64,000 bases of DNA from Atherinomorus stipes (Eukaryota > Chordata > Actinopteri > Atheriniformes > Atherinidae). Positions within the stretch are counted from its first letter, which is position 1. Every line of letters begins with the position of its first letter. The stretch lies in contig JALJCO010001073.1 in NCBI GenBank assembly GCA_023101725.1, positions 1 to 64,000 of the forward strand, given 5' to 3'. Below the pieces are notes generated by a model. It was not told the origin of the DNA. It saw only the letters and a program-made list of their open reading frames with translations, and did not search any database. Positions 48,001-58,153 of this stretch are shown here, piece by piece. The position numbers were made by a program, and so were the translations under genes.

Positions 48001-51000
48001 AAACCCAGGGCTCTAACTTAACACCCAGCAACCGGCCAAATGCGGGTAAAAATTGAATTCGGCTAATAGAAATAAAATCTTACTAGCCACTTTGGCTGGT
48101 GACTAGAAAGTAAGTCGCTTCCTTTTATTTTTTTGTTGCTCAATCACTGCCACATATTTCCTCTACTTTGCTTCACTTGCTTCATGCATTAAGGCAGGTA
48201 GATGTGATGCTGTACTATAACTAAGTAGAAATACTTCACTATTACACAGACTTTGTTGTCTTTCATCAGGTATGAACTGGCTTTAGCAAATCAAGGGATC
48301 AGCTGTCTACAAGACGATAGCATGTGTGAATATGCAAATTAGCCAAGTGCGTGCCAGACAGAAGAAAGGCATGCTGTCCCTTCAGAAGTCTGCTATACTA
48401 AACATGGGTAACAAGCGAAAACTAAACCAGAGCAGATCACTTGCACACTGGATTCACATCCATAAAGCTGGCAGGCTTCTCATAAATGAAGATACTGGTG
48501 CAGGTCAGAGACCAAAGTAGCCCACAGCCAGAGCGCGCAGCCACCGAGGTGCTTCTTTAAATTTGAAAGACGGAACGTTTGCATCTATGAAATATTGTAA
48601 TGTTTGAGGCCTACTCCATATCGCCAAATTAGATTGGTAATATGCAACAATTGGAAATTTTTTGGCACCGTTTTAAATAACCGGTGTAATGTTGAGAACT
48701 GCAGGCCAACGTGTGACAGCTTGTTAAGCAGGGATGCAGATCCCAGCAAGGTGGGAACCTGCATTGCCAAATAATGCATCCTCCTTTTGTGCTGGTATAC
48801 AAATAGCTGGGGTTGAAATGGTATTTCCTCCATTTATTTTGACTTATTGGTGTGAGTTTTGTTTGTAACTCATATCAGCTATTAAAACATGGGGATGCAA
48901 ATGTGAACCTTGAAATCAGCAGCACAGCTATTGGTAAACTCTTTTTAAGTCATATGTGACCATCCAAAACCTGATTAAGAGGGTTTTTTTTCTACATGAT
49001 GTGACTTGGACACAGTGATTTAAAGTGGGCATGCAGTTCTTGGCATCAGACCAATGATAACAAGAGAGAAGAGAATCACAGTGTTAAATGTAATAGGGGA
49101 AAAAATGACATTGTTCTGTGCTGGGAAAGAGGACATTAGAAATTGTTTTTGTTGTTTAGTGCTATGATGACAAAAACATCACTCTCTAAAGAAATGTGTA
49201 TCTAACTAGGATATTATAGATTAATTAGTAATGAGAATTATTTTTCCCAAAAAATAAATTTGGCTAGAAGATATTTCATTTGGCCGATAACTTTACAAAT
49301 CAACCAGCCACTTTGACTAGTGAGCAAAATAGTTCATTTAGAGCCCTGGAGAAAACAAAGAAATGATATCTGGACAAACTTTAATTACAAGTCATCTTCC
49401 ATTGTGAAATCGAGGTAAGTTAACATTAAAACTTTAACGTGACTTTCTATTTTACACAGTCCAGCCTCAAGTGTGTGTGTGGGCGCGTTTTTGCAACATT
49501 GTGGGGACCATGTTCTGGATTTTTATCATCACCGTCAGGACATTTTCCCGGTCCCCACGGGTACGAACCCCATTTTGAGGGTCAAGATTAGGTTTTAGAG
49601 ATTAAGTTACAATTAGGTTTTGGTTAGGATTAGGACAAGGGTTAAGTTTAGGCAATCAGTTATGGGTGCTAGGTTTAGGGTAAGGGGCTAGGGAATGCAT
49701 TTTTTTCAATGGATATACCCCACGGGGATACAAAAACAAATGTGTGTGTGCGCCTGCTAGAGCTGGGGGTAAACAATTATTTTTAAAATGATCATTTGGA
49801 CGATTATTTTATCGAATAGTCGACTATTCTAACGACTAATTAGCCGATTAATCTAATGATTATTTTTCTGTTGCACGATTAATAATGAATAAAATCTCAA
49901 ATAAATACCCTCCAAAACTTTATTAAATTACTTTACCATACAGCGTTTTTTTCAAAGCCAAACATCTTCTGCTGAACATAGAATAAAAGCAGCGCCTGAT
50001 TATCATAACTTGGAAATTACCAGGGGTGCACCTCATTTTTTTGTTCTCACTGAACCAACAGTGTAACATGGTTCTACAAATGTATTCATATTTATCTAGA
50101 GGTATTTATCTGCACTTAAGTATTTTTAGTGCTCATAAAGACTAGAGATGTCCCGATCAGGGTTTTTGCCCCTGATTCCGAGTCATTTGATTTTGAGGAT
50201 CGGCTGATATCGAGGCCTGATCCTATACTTCTGTAATAAAAATAGAAGAGAAAAGACAGATACAGGACGGTGTTTCTCCTGTCCTGTATCTACACACTAA
50301 TCTGATTCTGAATCATAATTTTAAATCATAGCTTGAAGGTGGAATTGGGGAGTCAGGAGTTGTAACATTGCTATTGCTCTAATCACTTTTATATATATAT
50401 ACAGCATACATTTGTACACCAAACTAACACCAGACCAATGAGGAATTTATCATTTATGAATGTCTAATAGGAAACTATTTGGTTATTTCTCCATGTCTCT
50501 GAATCATGGGAATGTACGGTTCTTTATCTGTTGGACAGCAAATAAAACCAACACAGAAGATTGTAAATAAACTGTGATACAACAGATAGTGTAATGTGTG
50601 CTTCATTTTTACAAACTAAATAACGGCAAACAAAGTTTAACAGTCTTTTTTTCCTGTCACTCTGAGCCTGTCACGTCATGTCAAACAGCAGCAGCCCTGT
50701 GAAACCCGCACAGGTTCACACGCTGTACCACTAACGTTAAACTAGCACAGATCGCCACGTTGTGTCTTTAAATATGAACGTTGTGTTACATATTATGTTG
50801 AGTTTATTGTCGCGGCTCAGTTCAGCGCTACAGCGGCCTTCACTGCAGTTGACGTCTGGATAAACAGCTGCTGCTGTGTTACATTTAAACTCCTGTACTG
50901 CCCGGTGATGCGGCATCATACAACACTGAGCTGCGTGCGGGACTCCGGCGGTTCATATGAGGCACTTAAACCAACGGCTGGTCATAAAGCTGTAAATGAT

Positions 51001-52129
51001 AGGAAAACCATACAGTGGAAAAAGAGGTGCGCCCGTTTGGGCATCTCTGTGGCCAGTAGGCATGACATTTTTCGAGCGTGCGTGTGGCGAGTGCGCGTGG
51101 CGACACGTCAACAACCTGATTTGACGTTGATGATTTTTTGACATGATCGACGTGTCGCTATCGTACCTGTGCGTGTGTTTGCACGCATTTGTGAATGTGT
51201 ACACAAGCTGTGTATCTAGCTTGTGTGTGTCCAGCTTGGGTGTGAGAGAGAGAGTGTGTGTATTGTTTTTGTGTATCCACATTATTACGCATGAAAATAT
51301 ATGTGAATTAGCTCTTAACTGTGGGCTAATTTTAGGCAGGAAACTTCTATAAGTTCATCATAACATGATAGGCCTATAGTTTAATTTGTGAAATAGGTTT
51401 GACTAAAATGAGAATTCGGTTCAATCTATAGGCCTACTATACTAGGTAATCATAACTGGGATAAACAGAATTACATTACCAAAAAGAGATTCAAATCATT
51501 GACTAAAACTAGACTAAAATGTCTTTAGTTTTCGCTGACTAAAACTAGACTAAATTAGTCACGAGTTTATCTGACTAAAATAAGACAAAGGCTGAGAGTT
51601 TTAGTCAACTAAAACCTGACTAAATGAAAAAGAGTTTGACTGTGACTAAAACTAATAAAATGATAGTTTGACACAAAGACTAGACTAAAACTACAGATAA
51701 AACAGGCCGCCATAAACAACACTATTTGTATGTGTGCATTACTTGGGTTGTTGCTGACATCTGGTGAAATTTTGATGTCAATAGCTCTTCTAGGAAAATA
51801 ATTTCTGAGAAAAATGTTGACATGTTCAATGCTTTCCTTTCCTCCACTGTATCTGTCTCTGTTGATGCAACTTGCAGATCAGATATCGGGCTGATGTCCC
51901 TGATCCACATCATTGATTTACAAATACACCTTTCTGGTCCCATGTATATAAATTATCAGTATTATGCAGGTTTAAGCCTGCATAATACAAGTGGTTTTGG
52001 GAATAAGGATCAGTCATGTAAAAGTGTAACTTGTTTGTGTTGTTCCAGTCTACCAAGAGGAACATCCCCATGCTGTTTGTCCGAGGTGATGGAGTTGTCC
52101 TCGTAGCTCCGCCTCTCAGAGTGGGCTAG
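41229..52129 (+). CDS. lsm3: LSM3, U6 snRNA-associated Sm-like protein (4 exons)
   Basis: Exons 41229-41249, 42162-42272, 42448-42543 and 52049-52129 join in frame at GT-AG introns of 912, 175 and 9505 bp into exactly 102 residues, the length of vertebrate LSM3. The product starts [20 protein letters not shown]. The Sm1 fold follows (about residues 18-59) with [20 protein letters not shown], including the D47..N51 RNA-contact pattern. It continues through [10 protein letters not shown] to the Sm2 motif with RGDG at 88-91 and the end [13 protein letters not shown]3 is a subunit of the LSm2-8 ring that binds the 3' end of U6 snRNA in the nucleus and of the LSm1-7 ring in cytoplasmic mRNA decay. 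The start codon has a strong context (accATGG). All exons are intact, so the gene is expected to be active in spite of the transposon-filled third intron. Identification is near certain. Confidence 0.97.
42162..42272 (+). other. lsm3: LSM3 coding exon 2
   Basis: 37 codons from [10 protein letters not shown] to ELRGRLH, acceptor ctctgtag, donor GTAAGA. Carries the N-terminal helix and first strands of the Sm fold. Confidence 0.97.
42448..42543 (+). other. lsm3: LSM3 coding exon 3
   Basis: 32 codons, [12 protein letters not shown] to [10 protein letters not shown], acceptor tgtcccag, donor GTACAG. Carries the end of Sm1 and the acidic loop. Confidence 0.97.
42689..42785. repeat. hAT-type MITE fragment
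   Basis: aaggctgtaatggtacacag followed by ttgttatgtacctctgtaca and gtcacggttaaatttttgta resembles one end of a fish hAT MITE. The other end is missing. It lies immediately left of the foldback element, in LSM3 intron 3. Confidence 0.45.
43124..43279. mobile_element. TA-flanked MITE nested in foldback copy 2
   Basis: Ends ccatattttctggactaaaa and, inverted, ccatattttccggactataa, bordered by TA on both sides (43122-43123, 43280-43281). The internal tcgcacctttttacatagtt and gcgacttatactcaggagcg text is a well known fish MITE. Absent from copy 1 at the same position. Confidence 0.87.
43635..43895. mobile_element. hAT MITE nested in foldback copy 2
   Basis: Flanked by the exact 8-mer CTACCCAC (43627-43634, 43896-43903). 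Ends TAGGGCTGAAAGATATACTG and, inverted, TAGGGCTGAACGATATGGAC. 261 bp, no coding sequence. Copy 1 has the uninterrupted target gctacccactcagg. Confidence 0.92.
44765..45510 (-). mobile_element. Rex/L2-type LINE, 3' part of reverse transcriptase ORF
   Basis: Read on -, the sequence gives [20 protein letters not shown], then [16 protein letters not shown], then after a frame change [20 protein letters not shown] and [20 protein letters not shown] followed by NPASP. These are the conserved C-terminal blocks of teleost Rex1/L2-like reverse transcriptases (normally KAQQRL.FLRKL ... ESVLT ... LQR.V..AEKI.G..LPS..DI). An AG-rich low-complexity insert at about 45250-45290 and frameshifts make it inactive. 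The 3' tail ends near 44765 with an aataaag-type sequence on the - strand. Confidence 0.82.
45000..45031. repeat. (GT)n microsatellite in LINE 3' region
   Basis: About 14 GT units. Confidence 0.95.
46070..47429 (+). pseudogene. Tc1-like transposase pseudogene
   Basis: Begins [20 protein letters not shown], the usual Tc1 helix-turn-helix start. It continues in shifted frames ([20 protein letters not shown]), is interrupted at 46431-46888 by a non-autonomous insertion, and resumes with [10 protein letters not shown] (first catalytic Asp region), [20 protein letters not shown] (second Asp region) and [10 protein letters not shown] where the third block SPDLNPIENLW should be. The C-terminus AKITPEQYI is as in the family. 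Multiple frameshifts and lost motif residues mean no active product. Confidence 0.87.
46431..46888. mobile_element. Non-autonomous insertion rich in GTCTTG repeats
   Basis: The block interrupts the Tc1 transposase frame. Its ends acttatagttctcaagaccg and, inverted, acacttgtaatcaagaccgc are related, and the interior is made of ggtcttggtcttg-type 6-bp motifs on both strands around a poly-T/poly-A centre, so it is a foldback structure. Exact ends and target duplication are uncertain by a few bases. Confidence 0.6.
47981..49414 (+). pseudogene. hAT transposase first exon (BED-type finger), split by a nested hAT
   Basis: The frame opens MAGLLGRK at 47981, is broken at 48005 by the nested element, and resumes at the second copy of its target as [20 protein letters not shown] before a GTAAGT donor at 49415. 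The spacing of the basic stretch, Ile-Trp, Phe and Lys-Ser matches the start of the BED zinc finger used by hAT transposases, whose Cys pairs would lie in the next exon. No later transposase exon is found in the element, so it was non-autonomous. Confidence 0.6.
48006..49348. mobile_element. hAT element nested in the BED exon of a larger hAT
   Basis: The target duplication is gagaaacc (47998-48005) and gagaaaac (49349-49356), one mismatch. Ends CAGGGCTCTAACTTAA and, inverted, CAGGGCTCTAAATGAACTAT. Subterminal agccactttggctggtgact and its inverted partner ccagccactttgactagtga mirror each other. The interior contains a lysine-rich 64-residue frame (48326-48520) of unknown origin. Confidence 0.83.
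49470..49750. mobile_element. MITE with degenerate ttaggg-like repeats
   Basis: gtgtgtgggcgcgtttttgc, then attgtggggaccatg at the left and ccccacggggatacaaaaac followed by aaatgtgtgtgtg at the right form inverted ends. The centre has repeated ggttaggattagg, ggtttagggtaagg motifs, telomere-like but degenerate. This is a widespread teleost repeat. Confidence 0.65.
49757..49880. repeat. hAT MITE end fragment (attaatcg type)
   Basis: tagagctgggggtaaacaat followed by gacgattattttatcgaata and gccgattaatctaatgatta is one end of a known-style fish hAT MITE. The opposite end is not found. Confidence 0.5.
50144..51046. repeat. hAT MITE, possibly complete (tagagatgtcccgatcaggg end)
   Basis: The left end tagagatgtcccgatcaggg is typical of a teleost hAT MITE. 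A weak candidate for the right end is cgtttgggcatctct at about 51031-51045. The interior includes a CpG-rich part (50640-50960). The right boundary is uncertain. Confidence 0.45.
52049..52129 (+). other. lsm3: LSM3 coding exon 4 and stop
   Basis: 26 codons, [20 protein letters not shown] to PPLRVG, then TAG at 52127-52129; acceptor tgttccag. Carries the Sm2 motif. Confidence 0.97.
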
Positions 52130-52810
52130 CATGCCAGCACCCTGGTGTGAAGGACGGCCTCTGGCACATTCAAAGACAAAGGGTGGTAATGTCGGGATTT
52201 TCTAAAACAAGAGGGGGGTTCAAATTTATTAACCCCCTTTAAAAATGGACTCTTGAACCAGCACCATTCTCTTGATTTATAGAAACTTCTTTAGTTGTGC
52301 TGGGTGTTTGTTTTTTTTTGGGGGGGGGGCTAGCAAACATGAGGAATGTTTTCATGAGATGAGAAATGACTGTTTGAAACAGCTTTTTGTTTTCTATTGA
52401 AAGTCGTGGATAATGGTGAAATCACACCCCTTTGAAATTTCATGTAATTTAGTTCAGTTACAAAATACCCAGTTTAAATGGAATTAATATCCCAGTATCT
52501 GCTGGTACCAGGCAGAATCAGAGATGCTTCATTGTTGTTTCAGGCTGTTTTATTGACATTTAAAAGTTGCCTAGAATGGGGGTTGATTTTATTTTACTTT
52601 CATGACATCTCCCAATAATGTTTGCTCCCAGAGAAAGTACTGATGTTTAAAAACAAGTGATCTGTTCACATTTGGTAAGTTTTTGTTTCTGTTGGATGTT
52701 TTTTGCTTAATCTCTTTTTTTTAAATCTATATGTAGTTTTTTGTGATTAAATCATGTTTGGATTTGTAAAAAATAAAAACTTTTGGTCGAATAAACAAGT
52801 TGAAAAGTTA
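52130..52810 (+). other. lsm3: LSM3 3' UTR with two poly(A) signals
   Basis: AATAAA at 52772-52777 and again at 52790-52795, followed by the GT-rich stretch agtttgtgtgttgtttgtga (52810-52829), which fits a downstream cleavage element. The exact end is inferred. Confidence 0.65.
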
Positions 52811-53045
52811 AGTTTGTGTGTTGTTTGTGAAATTGTTTGGTTTTCTCAAGCAACCTCCTAACTTGTGATAACTGCCAGTATCCTGGAGCGTTCCAGCAGG
52901 TGAGACGGAGAGCAGATGAATTTTTTCATCTATAATAATTTATTATCACGTATTTACTTATTTTTCCTCTATGGTAGAAATGCTTATTAAGTGCCAAGTA
53001 TCAGTGGACTAAAAGGTACATTTCTCCATTAATCATAGGTGAGGT
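52811..53045. other. LSM3 downstream flank, nothing recognised
   Basis: AT-rich sequence after the LSM3 cleavage region. No exon or repeat ends. Confidence 0.3.
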
Positions 53046-53394
53046 TAAGGTTGCCACAATTTGTCAATTGATTAACTGACTAATCGACTATCAAAATGGT
53101 CAGTGACTGTCATAATCGACAAATTGTTTTTTAGCTTTGTTTTTACTCAAATTGCCACTATACCTGCTGCTGTCTTGTCTGCCTTTCTGTATTGCCAACT
53201 TTTCTTGAATAGTAAATTGACAAAAACACACTACCGGCTAAAGGTTTGGAAATGTTTTTACATCACATTCAATGAAAAAGTGTCCAAACTTTTGATTGAT
53301 ACTGTAAAAATGCTATACGATACGATCTGATTAGTTGACTAATTGCCAAAATAATTGGCGACCAGTCGACTATCAATGGTTTTTGGCAGCCCTA
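53046..53394. mobile_element. hAT-type MITE
   Basis: Left taaggttgccacaatttgtc and, inverted right, tagggctgccaaaaaccatt. Subterminal gactaatcgactatc and its partner gaccagtcgactatc mirror each other. The flanking 8-mers ggtgaggt and gataaggt agree at six positions, consistent with an old duplication. Confidence 0.65.
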
Positions 53395-53399
53395 GATAA

Positions 53400-56320
53400 G
53401 GTTAACCCATTAACATTTGTACCCATCTAAAATGTGCTTTAGCGTTAATGCATTTTATCCACTAGATGGCAGCATTGATCCTCTAAACTATCCTCAGTGT
53501 CTTCCTGAAAAAGAAATAAAGATAGATTCCTCTAAAGCTGAAATGAAGCCTGTTGTGTCCCCTCAGGCTGACAAAAACAAACAATTTCCTCTCATTTTGA
53601 GATTGTAAAATGAAGAATGTCACCTTTCTTTCCTGATGCATTATTTGTAGCCTCAGCAAAGCATTCAGGGAGATAAAACTCATTCTCCTTCTGGAGTTTG
53701 GAAATTTTGATTCACAATATACCAACTTTTTCAAAGGGTTCTTGACCTAATTGCAACTTAATCATCTGATATTTGTAGTCCAAACCTTTGTGACCCTCCC
53801 TAGTGTCACAAATGCGTTTAGACTTTGTAGCACAGAGGTAGTTCACATAGGAACAATAATCCTGGCTGGGATTTCACATTGGGAACATCAGACAGTTCTT
53901 GGAAATCATTCACTTGAAAGCAGCCATATATTACCACAACACAATCCAGAATTGAAAGTTAAGATGGTGCAAAGTTGCTCCAGGTCATAATCAGTTAAAC
54001 ATGTTTGAACTCACAAAAACGCAAATGTGGTAATCATTATACTATGTGCACTGACTTGAGTCAACTTGAAGTGAAGCTTCACCGTGTTGTTTCCATGATT
54101 TATTCATGTTCCCAAACACAATCTCCGACAAAAGCAAAAACAGAACTTTCAGCATCAACTTTAAACTCAGAAAGATGATGTCTCACAAGTCGCACTACTT
54201 GTGATTTTTACCAGAGCATATGTAGTATGTCTGCCCTTTACAGGACATAACAGTACTTCCAGTGCAGTACTGCAGATGAAGGCAGAACTCTGACTTTGTA
54301 GCTGTGAAAGACTTGCATGTACTGTACTGTATGTCTTCTCTGTAGTGCAGCTGATGTATTAGTCACCCATAATTGCATTTAAAAATAATAATAACCTTTA
54401 TAAGTCCAACTGTATCAACACACAGTGCTGAAATCAAACTTTGGATTTGCTTTATCTCCTTGCAGGGATCAGTACCAGAGCAGTAACATAATAATAAGCA
54501 GTTTAAGCAAACTACAGACAAATTTAATACGTTGTTGTCACAGCCTAAAGTCATTAAAAATTACGTTGAGATACAAACTCAAAACATATGTTTTAGCAGT
54601 TTTTTTTTACTGCAGAAAATATGACTTCTTGTTGGAAACTGTCAATAAAAACACACTTTTTATCAGAAATTACTACTGAATACTATTAGCCACTACTTCA
54701 GGTACGTCACCATTGCTGATCATTATCATAAGCTACCTACGAGAGGGGATTGTTATGTAACATTTAAAACTCAAGGCCTTAATACACTGTAATAAGAAGC
54801 TGAGCATCTTCTTGCATTTCTAATTCACTCAAAGAAAAGCAAAGGATCAATTTTATGAAACACAATTCCTCATATTTAGATATTTTAGAAAAATTATACA
54901 ATTGATTCTGATATGTACTGCTTTAAACGTACTAAAGCTTTGTTTCAGGTTGTGTGGTGTTAAATTTCAAATAACCATTTAAAAGTGTGGTTTATAGTTA
55001 TTACTGTAAAACCACCTGCATCTTTAAACTGTTGGCGTTGCCAATGACATCTACTTTTACCTCAAGGCTCCATCTGACAGTCTCTGTTGTGACTCAGAGG
55101 TTTCTGTCTTGTAGAGATTTATCACCACATACAGAATATTCAGTAGCTGATTTATTATTTGCTTTAACAGAGGAAGGCCCAGCAGGAGAACATGCCCGCT
55201 TCCACATCACCAACCAACTCACACGAGGGGATGAAATGCTAACATAGCTGGTTAAACACTGTAGTAGTCAAATTGATGAAATCCACTTCATAGCATGGAT
55301 GTAAGGCTATAAAAACATACAGCAGCCGGTTAGCAACTTAAAGTCCCAGTGCAGTGAGCAGGATGTGCTTGCTGTTGTCTTTCTGGCCTGTTGCTTTTGC
55401 TGCCTGTTTCTGAGAGTAACATCTTGTATGAGGACAAATGTTTCACAACTGTGGCATCAGCACATTCTGTGCTGTTCTGGAAAAGTTTCCTTCTTACTCT
55501 TCTGGATCAGCTTTTATTTACATGTACTTTGTTTTTTTTAAACTCCTCTAATTTTTTTCTTACAGAAATTTTAGAGTATGGTAGTACTACCATTTATCAG
55601 GAAATATTCACTTATTCTTACATTTCAGATCTGACATTTCATTGTGTCGTTTTTAGAAAAAACTGCAACCTTGAAGGCAGCATTTTATTTAAAATCAATG
55701 CATTAATGCTTCTGTCACAGACATGGAAATGAACTGCAAATGCAAATTAATAAATGAAATGCAGCTGCCAACAGGAAATATCTTAGATCCACGCTGTGTG
55801 TAAATGAAATTAAAGTAAAACAACAAAGCAAACTGGACTTGTTTGTGATGTTGCATTACCCGACATACAGGACTCCTCAGATGCTCCATGACTTTGAAGT
55901 TGGAGACGTAAATTCTGGGTGACATTATGCTTCATGCATCCTTACACATGTCAGACTTTTTGAGCTGTAATCACTGCAGCTGTGATGTGATGGAGCCACA
56001 TTGCTCAGCATTCACACTCAGGCCGAGAATGTCTGTGATGTCGCTACGGTTATTTAAATCTGCATTCATCACTTTTGGCTCCAGCACCCGGCGCCACCTT
56101 CTGGTTTTGTCATTTAGGAGGTGAACTTGCGTCAAGTGCTTTTTCTTTCTTAGTTAATCTTTAACACACACATAAACACACTAAAATAGGGTTAAATGTA
56201 AAGCTTTTGTTCAAAATTTGCAGTTATGAGTTGTATTTGGGGGATGTGTGAGGTTTATGATGATGATGACAGTATCAAGGATCAAGAATATTCAATCTGA
56301 TTAATTATCAAAATAATCTG
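53400..56320. other. No gene recognised
   Basis: Frames such as 53417-53608 and 55391-55732 on + have no family motifs. No transporter-type helices or splice-bounded exons were found downstream of LSM3. Confidence 0.3.
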
Positions 56321-56324
56321 ATTT

Positions 56325-56530
56325 AAGGTCAGGTAAACTTCGTTGGCCCACCGGTGGGGAATTTGTCTTGGGCTCACCGCCCACACTGCAGCCATTACGA
56401 TAAATAAATAAATAGAACAAAATGAAAATGATGACAAAAAACCCTAAAAAAAACCACCAATATATGAAATAAATAAAACACCAATCTGCATTTATAAGAA
56501 GGTCTTCACTTGTCTGTAACAAAAAGTGTC
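56325..56530 (-). repeat. LINE 3'-tail fragment
   Basis: aggtcaggtaaacttcgttg followed by gtggggaatttgtcttgggc is the reverse complement of the common 3' end of teleost Rex/L2-type LINEs. No coding part remains. Confidence 0.5.
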
Positions 56531-57222
56531 CTTTGGCACGTTTCCATGCAGTTCAGCTTCGTAGTTTTCTTAACTAACCCATGTTTTATTTAACAGGTGT
56601 GGCAGTTAAACTGTTACAAAACTAAACTCTGTGGCTTTGAAAGACTCCGCTGAGATTTACTGAAGGCTATAGTGTGAGCGGTGACACCATGGAACCTGCA
56701 CCTGTTTGCACTATTAGTCACAGCTCCAAGGGCTAGGGAGTGCAGTAGCAATCTTCGTACTAATCTTCTAATCTAATTCTCAGAATGAAAGCGCCTGATC
56801 AACCAAATGTTAAATAATCAATGCAGGGATCATACAGGTCTGCTTTCAATGGAAATACAATATCAGATACTTGAAAAAGTTTCATCTACAAATAATTTCC
56901 AATGCCTCGGTGTAGGATTACGGGTGATGAAACCAGTTTGGCTTTTGTCCATCATCATCTTGCTCTAATAGAAGCTACAAATGACCAAACAAGAGGGAGG
57001 AGCTGGAAAGTGAATCCATAGACCTGATTTAAAATGAAAAAAACTTATCTTTAAGCTTATTATCAGTTTAGTTATGTAGTTTTTTTTTTTAAGACCACAC
57101 TGATCTCAAAGACTTAATCTTGCTAACCACACCAATAACAATGTGTGGGAGAAGTTTATTGACTTAGTATGCGATGAGGGAGGTTGTAAGTTTTCTGGAT
57201 GGAAGTTTATTTGAGCTGAATG

Positions 57223-58153
57223 TAGGGATGCACAATATTGGAATTTGGCCGATAGCCAATATGCCGATGTTTTAAAAATCATGTGGCCGATAACCGATAT
57301 CGATAACGATATTAAAACTGAAAAAAATAAGCAGTCATTGCAAATAGCAGTTTTGTTTTCCGTTTCTGACACTTTTAAAAACAGGGGTGGGTAAAAAATT
57401 GATGCACTGAAATATCGCAATATTTTCATATGCCAATATTAATTTGATATTTAAAAATGTGGCATCGATCTATTTTACTTACAAATCTCGCAAGATTTCA
57501 TTGTTCTGTTAGAAAATCTCACGATTTTTCGTGAATTCTGGCGAGATTTCGTGACAGAGCGATGAAATATTGCGAGATTTCGTTAGTAAAATAGATTGAG
57601 ACCATTTTAAAATGTCAATATGATATCAGCATATGAAATGTCAATATGATATCAGCATATGAAAATATCACAGAATTTTTGTCAATTCGCACAAGATTTT
57701 GTAACAGAACAATGAAATATCGCAAGATTTCATTAGTAAAATAGATTGATACCGTGTTTTCAAATGTCAATATGATATCTGCATAAGAAAATATCGCGAA
57801 ATTTTTGTGAATTCTCGTGGGATTTTGTAATAGAACAATGAAATATGGCAAGATTTTGTTAGTAAAATAGACTGATACCACATTTCAAATGTCAATATGA
57901 TATCAGCATATGAAAATATTGCAATATTTCAGTGTATTGATTTCTTTTCCCTCCCCTAGTCTTTGGAAGTTTAAAAGTCTGTAAAAAAAGAAGTTTTTGA
58001 AGAAGAAAAAGTAGTTTTGTTTTTTTCTTAAGACTTTTTAAACAGTGGGCTGATCTATTAAATATTGATTAAAATCGGTGGGATGGCCAATATCATAGGC
58101 CAAATATACATAGGCCAATACCAACAGGGAGCCAATTATATTGTGCATCCCTA
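57223..58153. mobile_element. hAT-type MITE with 8-bp target duplication, carrying a nested MITE
   Basis: Flanked by the exact 8-mer GCTGAATG (57215-57222, 58154-58161). Ends TAGGGATGCACAATAT and ATATTGTGCATCCCTA are perfect inverted repeats. ccgataaccgatatcgataa-type subterminal motifs are present. The interior is occupied by a second element at 57382-57957. Confidence 0.93.
57382..57957. mobile_element. MITE nested in the previous one, with 125-bp tandem array
   Basis: The left caggggtgggtaaaaaattg and actgaaatatcgcaatattt are mirrored at the right by aaatattgcaatatttcagt and cttttccctcccct. Between them a unit of about 125 bp (starts tcaatatgatat at 57641, 57767 and 57892) is repeated, each carrying aaaatatcgc and its inverse gcgagatttc. 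The open frame 57881-57615 on - is a translation of this array. Confidence 0.7.

Larger units (their letters stand above)
47592..51724. mobile_element. hAT element, 4.1 kb, with 8-bp target duplication
   Basis: Flanked by the exact 8-mer TTTGTATG (47584-47591 and 51725-51732). Ends TAGTGTTG and CAACACTA. Subterminal regions are dense in gacgaaaacgagacgagaca-like (left) and actaaaactagactaaaatg (right) motifs. It retains an N-terminal transposase exon with a BED-type finger (from 47981), split by a younger hAT at 48006-49348. It also contains a ttaggg-like MITE (49470-49750) and fragments of other hAT MITEs. It is inserted in the right terminal repeat of the Tc1 element. Confidence 0.9.
45767..51818 (+). 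mobile_element. Tc1-like transposon with long terminal repeats, twice invaded
   Basis: The left terminal region (agagctattgacataaaatt, ccagatgttggcaacaaccc, tgtaatatagtgaaatgaca, aataagtattgaacac) recurs inverted on the right. The right repeat is cut in two by the hAT at 47592-51724: its inner part ends at 47583 and its outer part resumes at 51725. The single transposase gene (about 46070-47430) is broken. The original element would be about 1.9 kb without its two insertions (46431-46888 and 47592-51724). It lies wholly in LSM3 intron 3. Confidence 0.87.

Noticed and set aside
48326..48520. 64-residue lysine-rich frame in the nested hAT as a captured gene
   Set aside because: No recognised family and no splice context; could be checked by a translated search but not supported here.
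52811..56320. SLC6A6-type transporter exons downstream of LSM3
   Set aside because: Expected from mammalian synteny, but no transporter motif or helix-rich exon was found.
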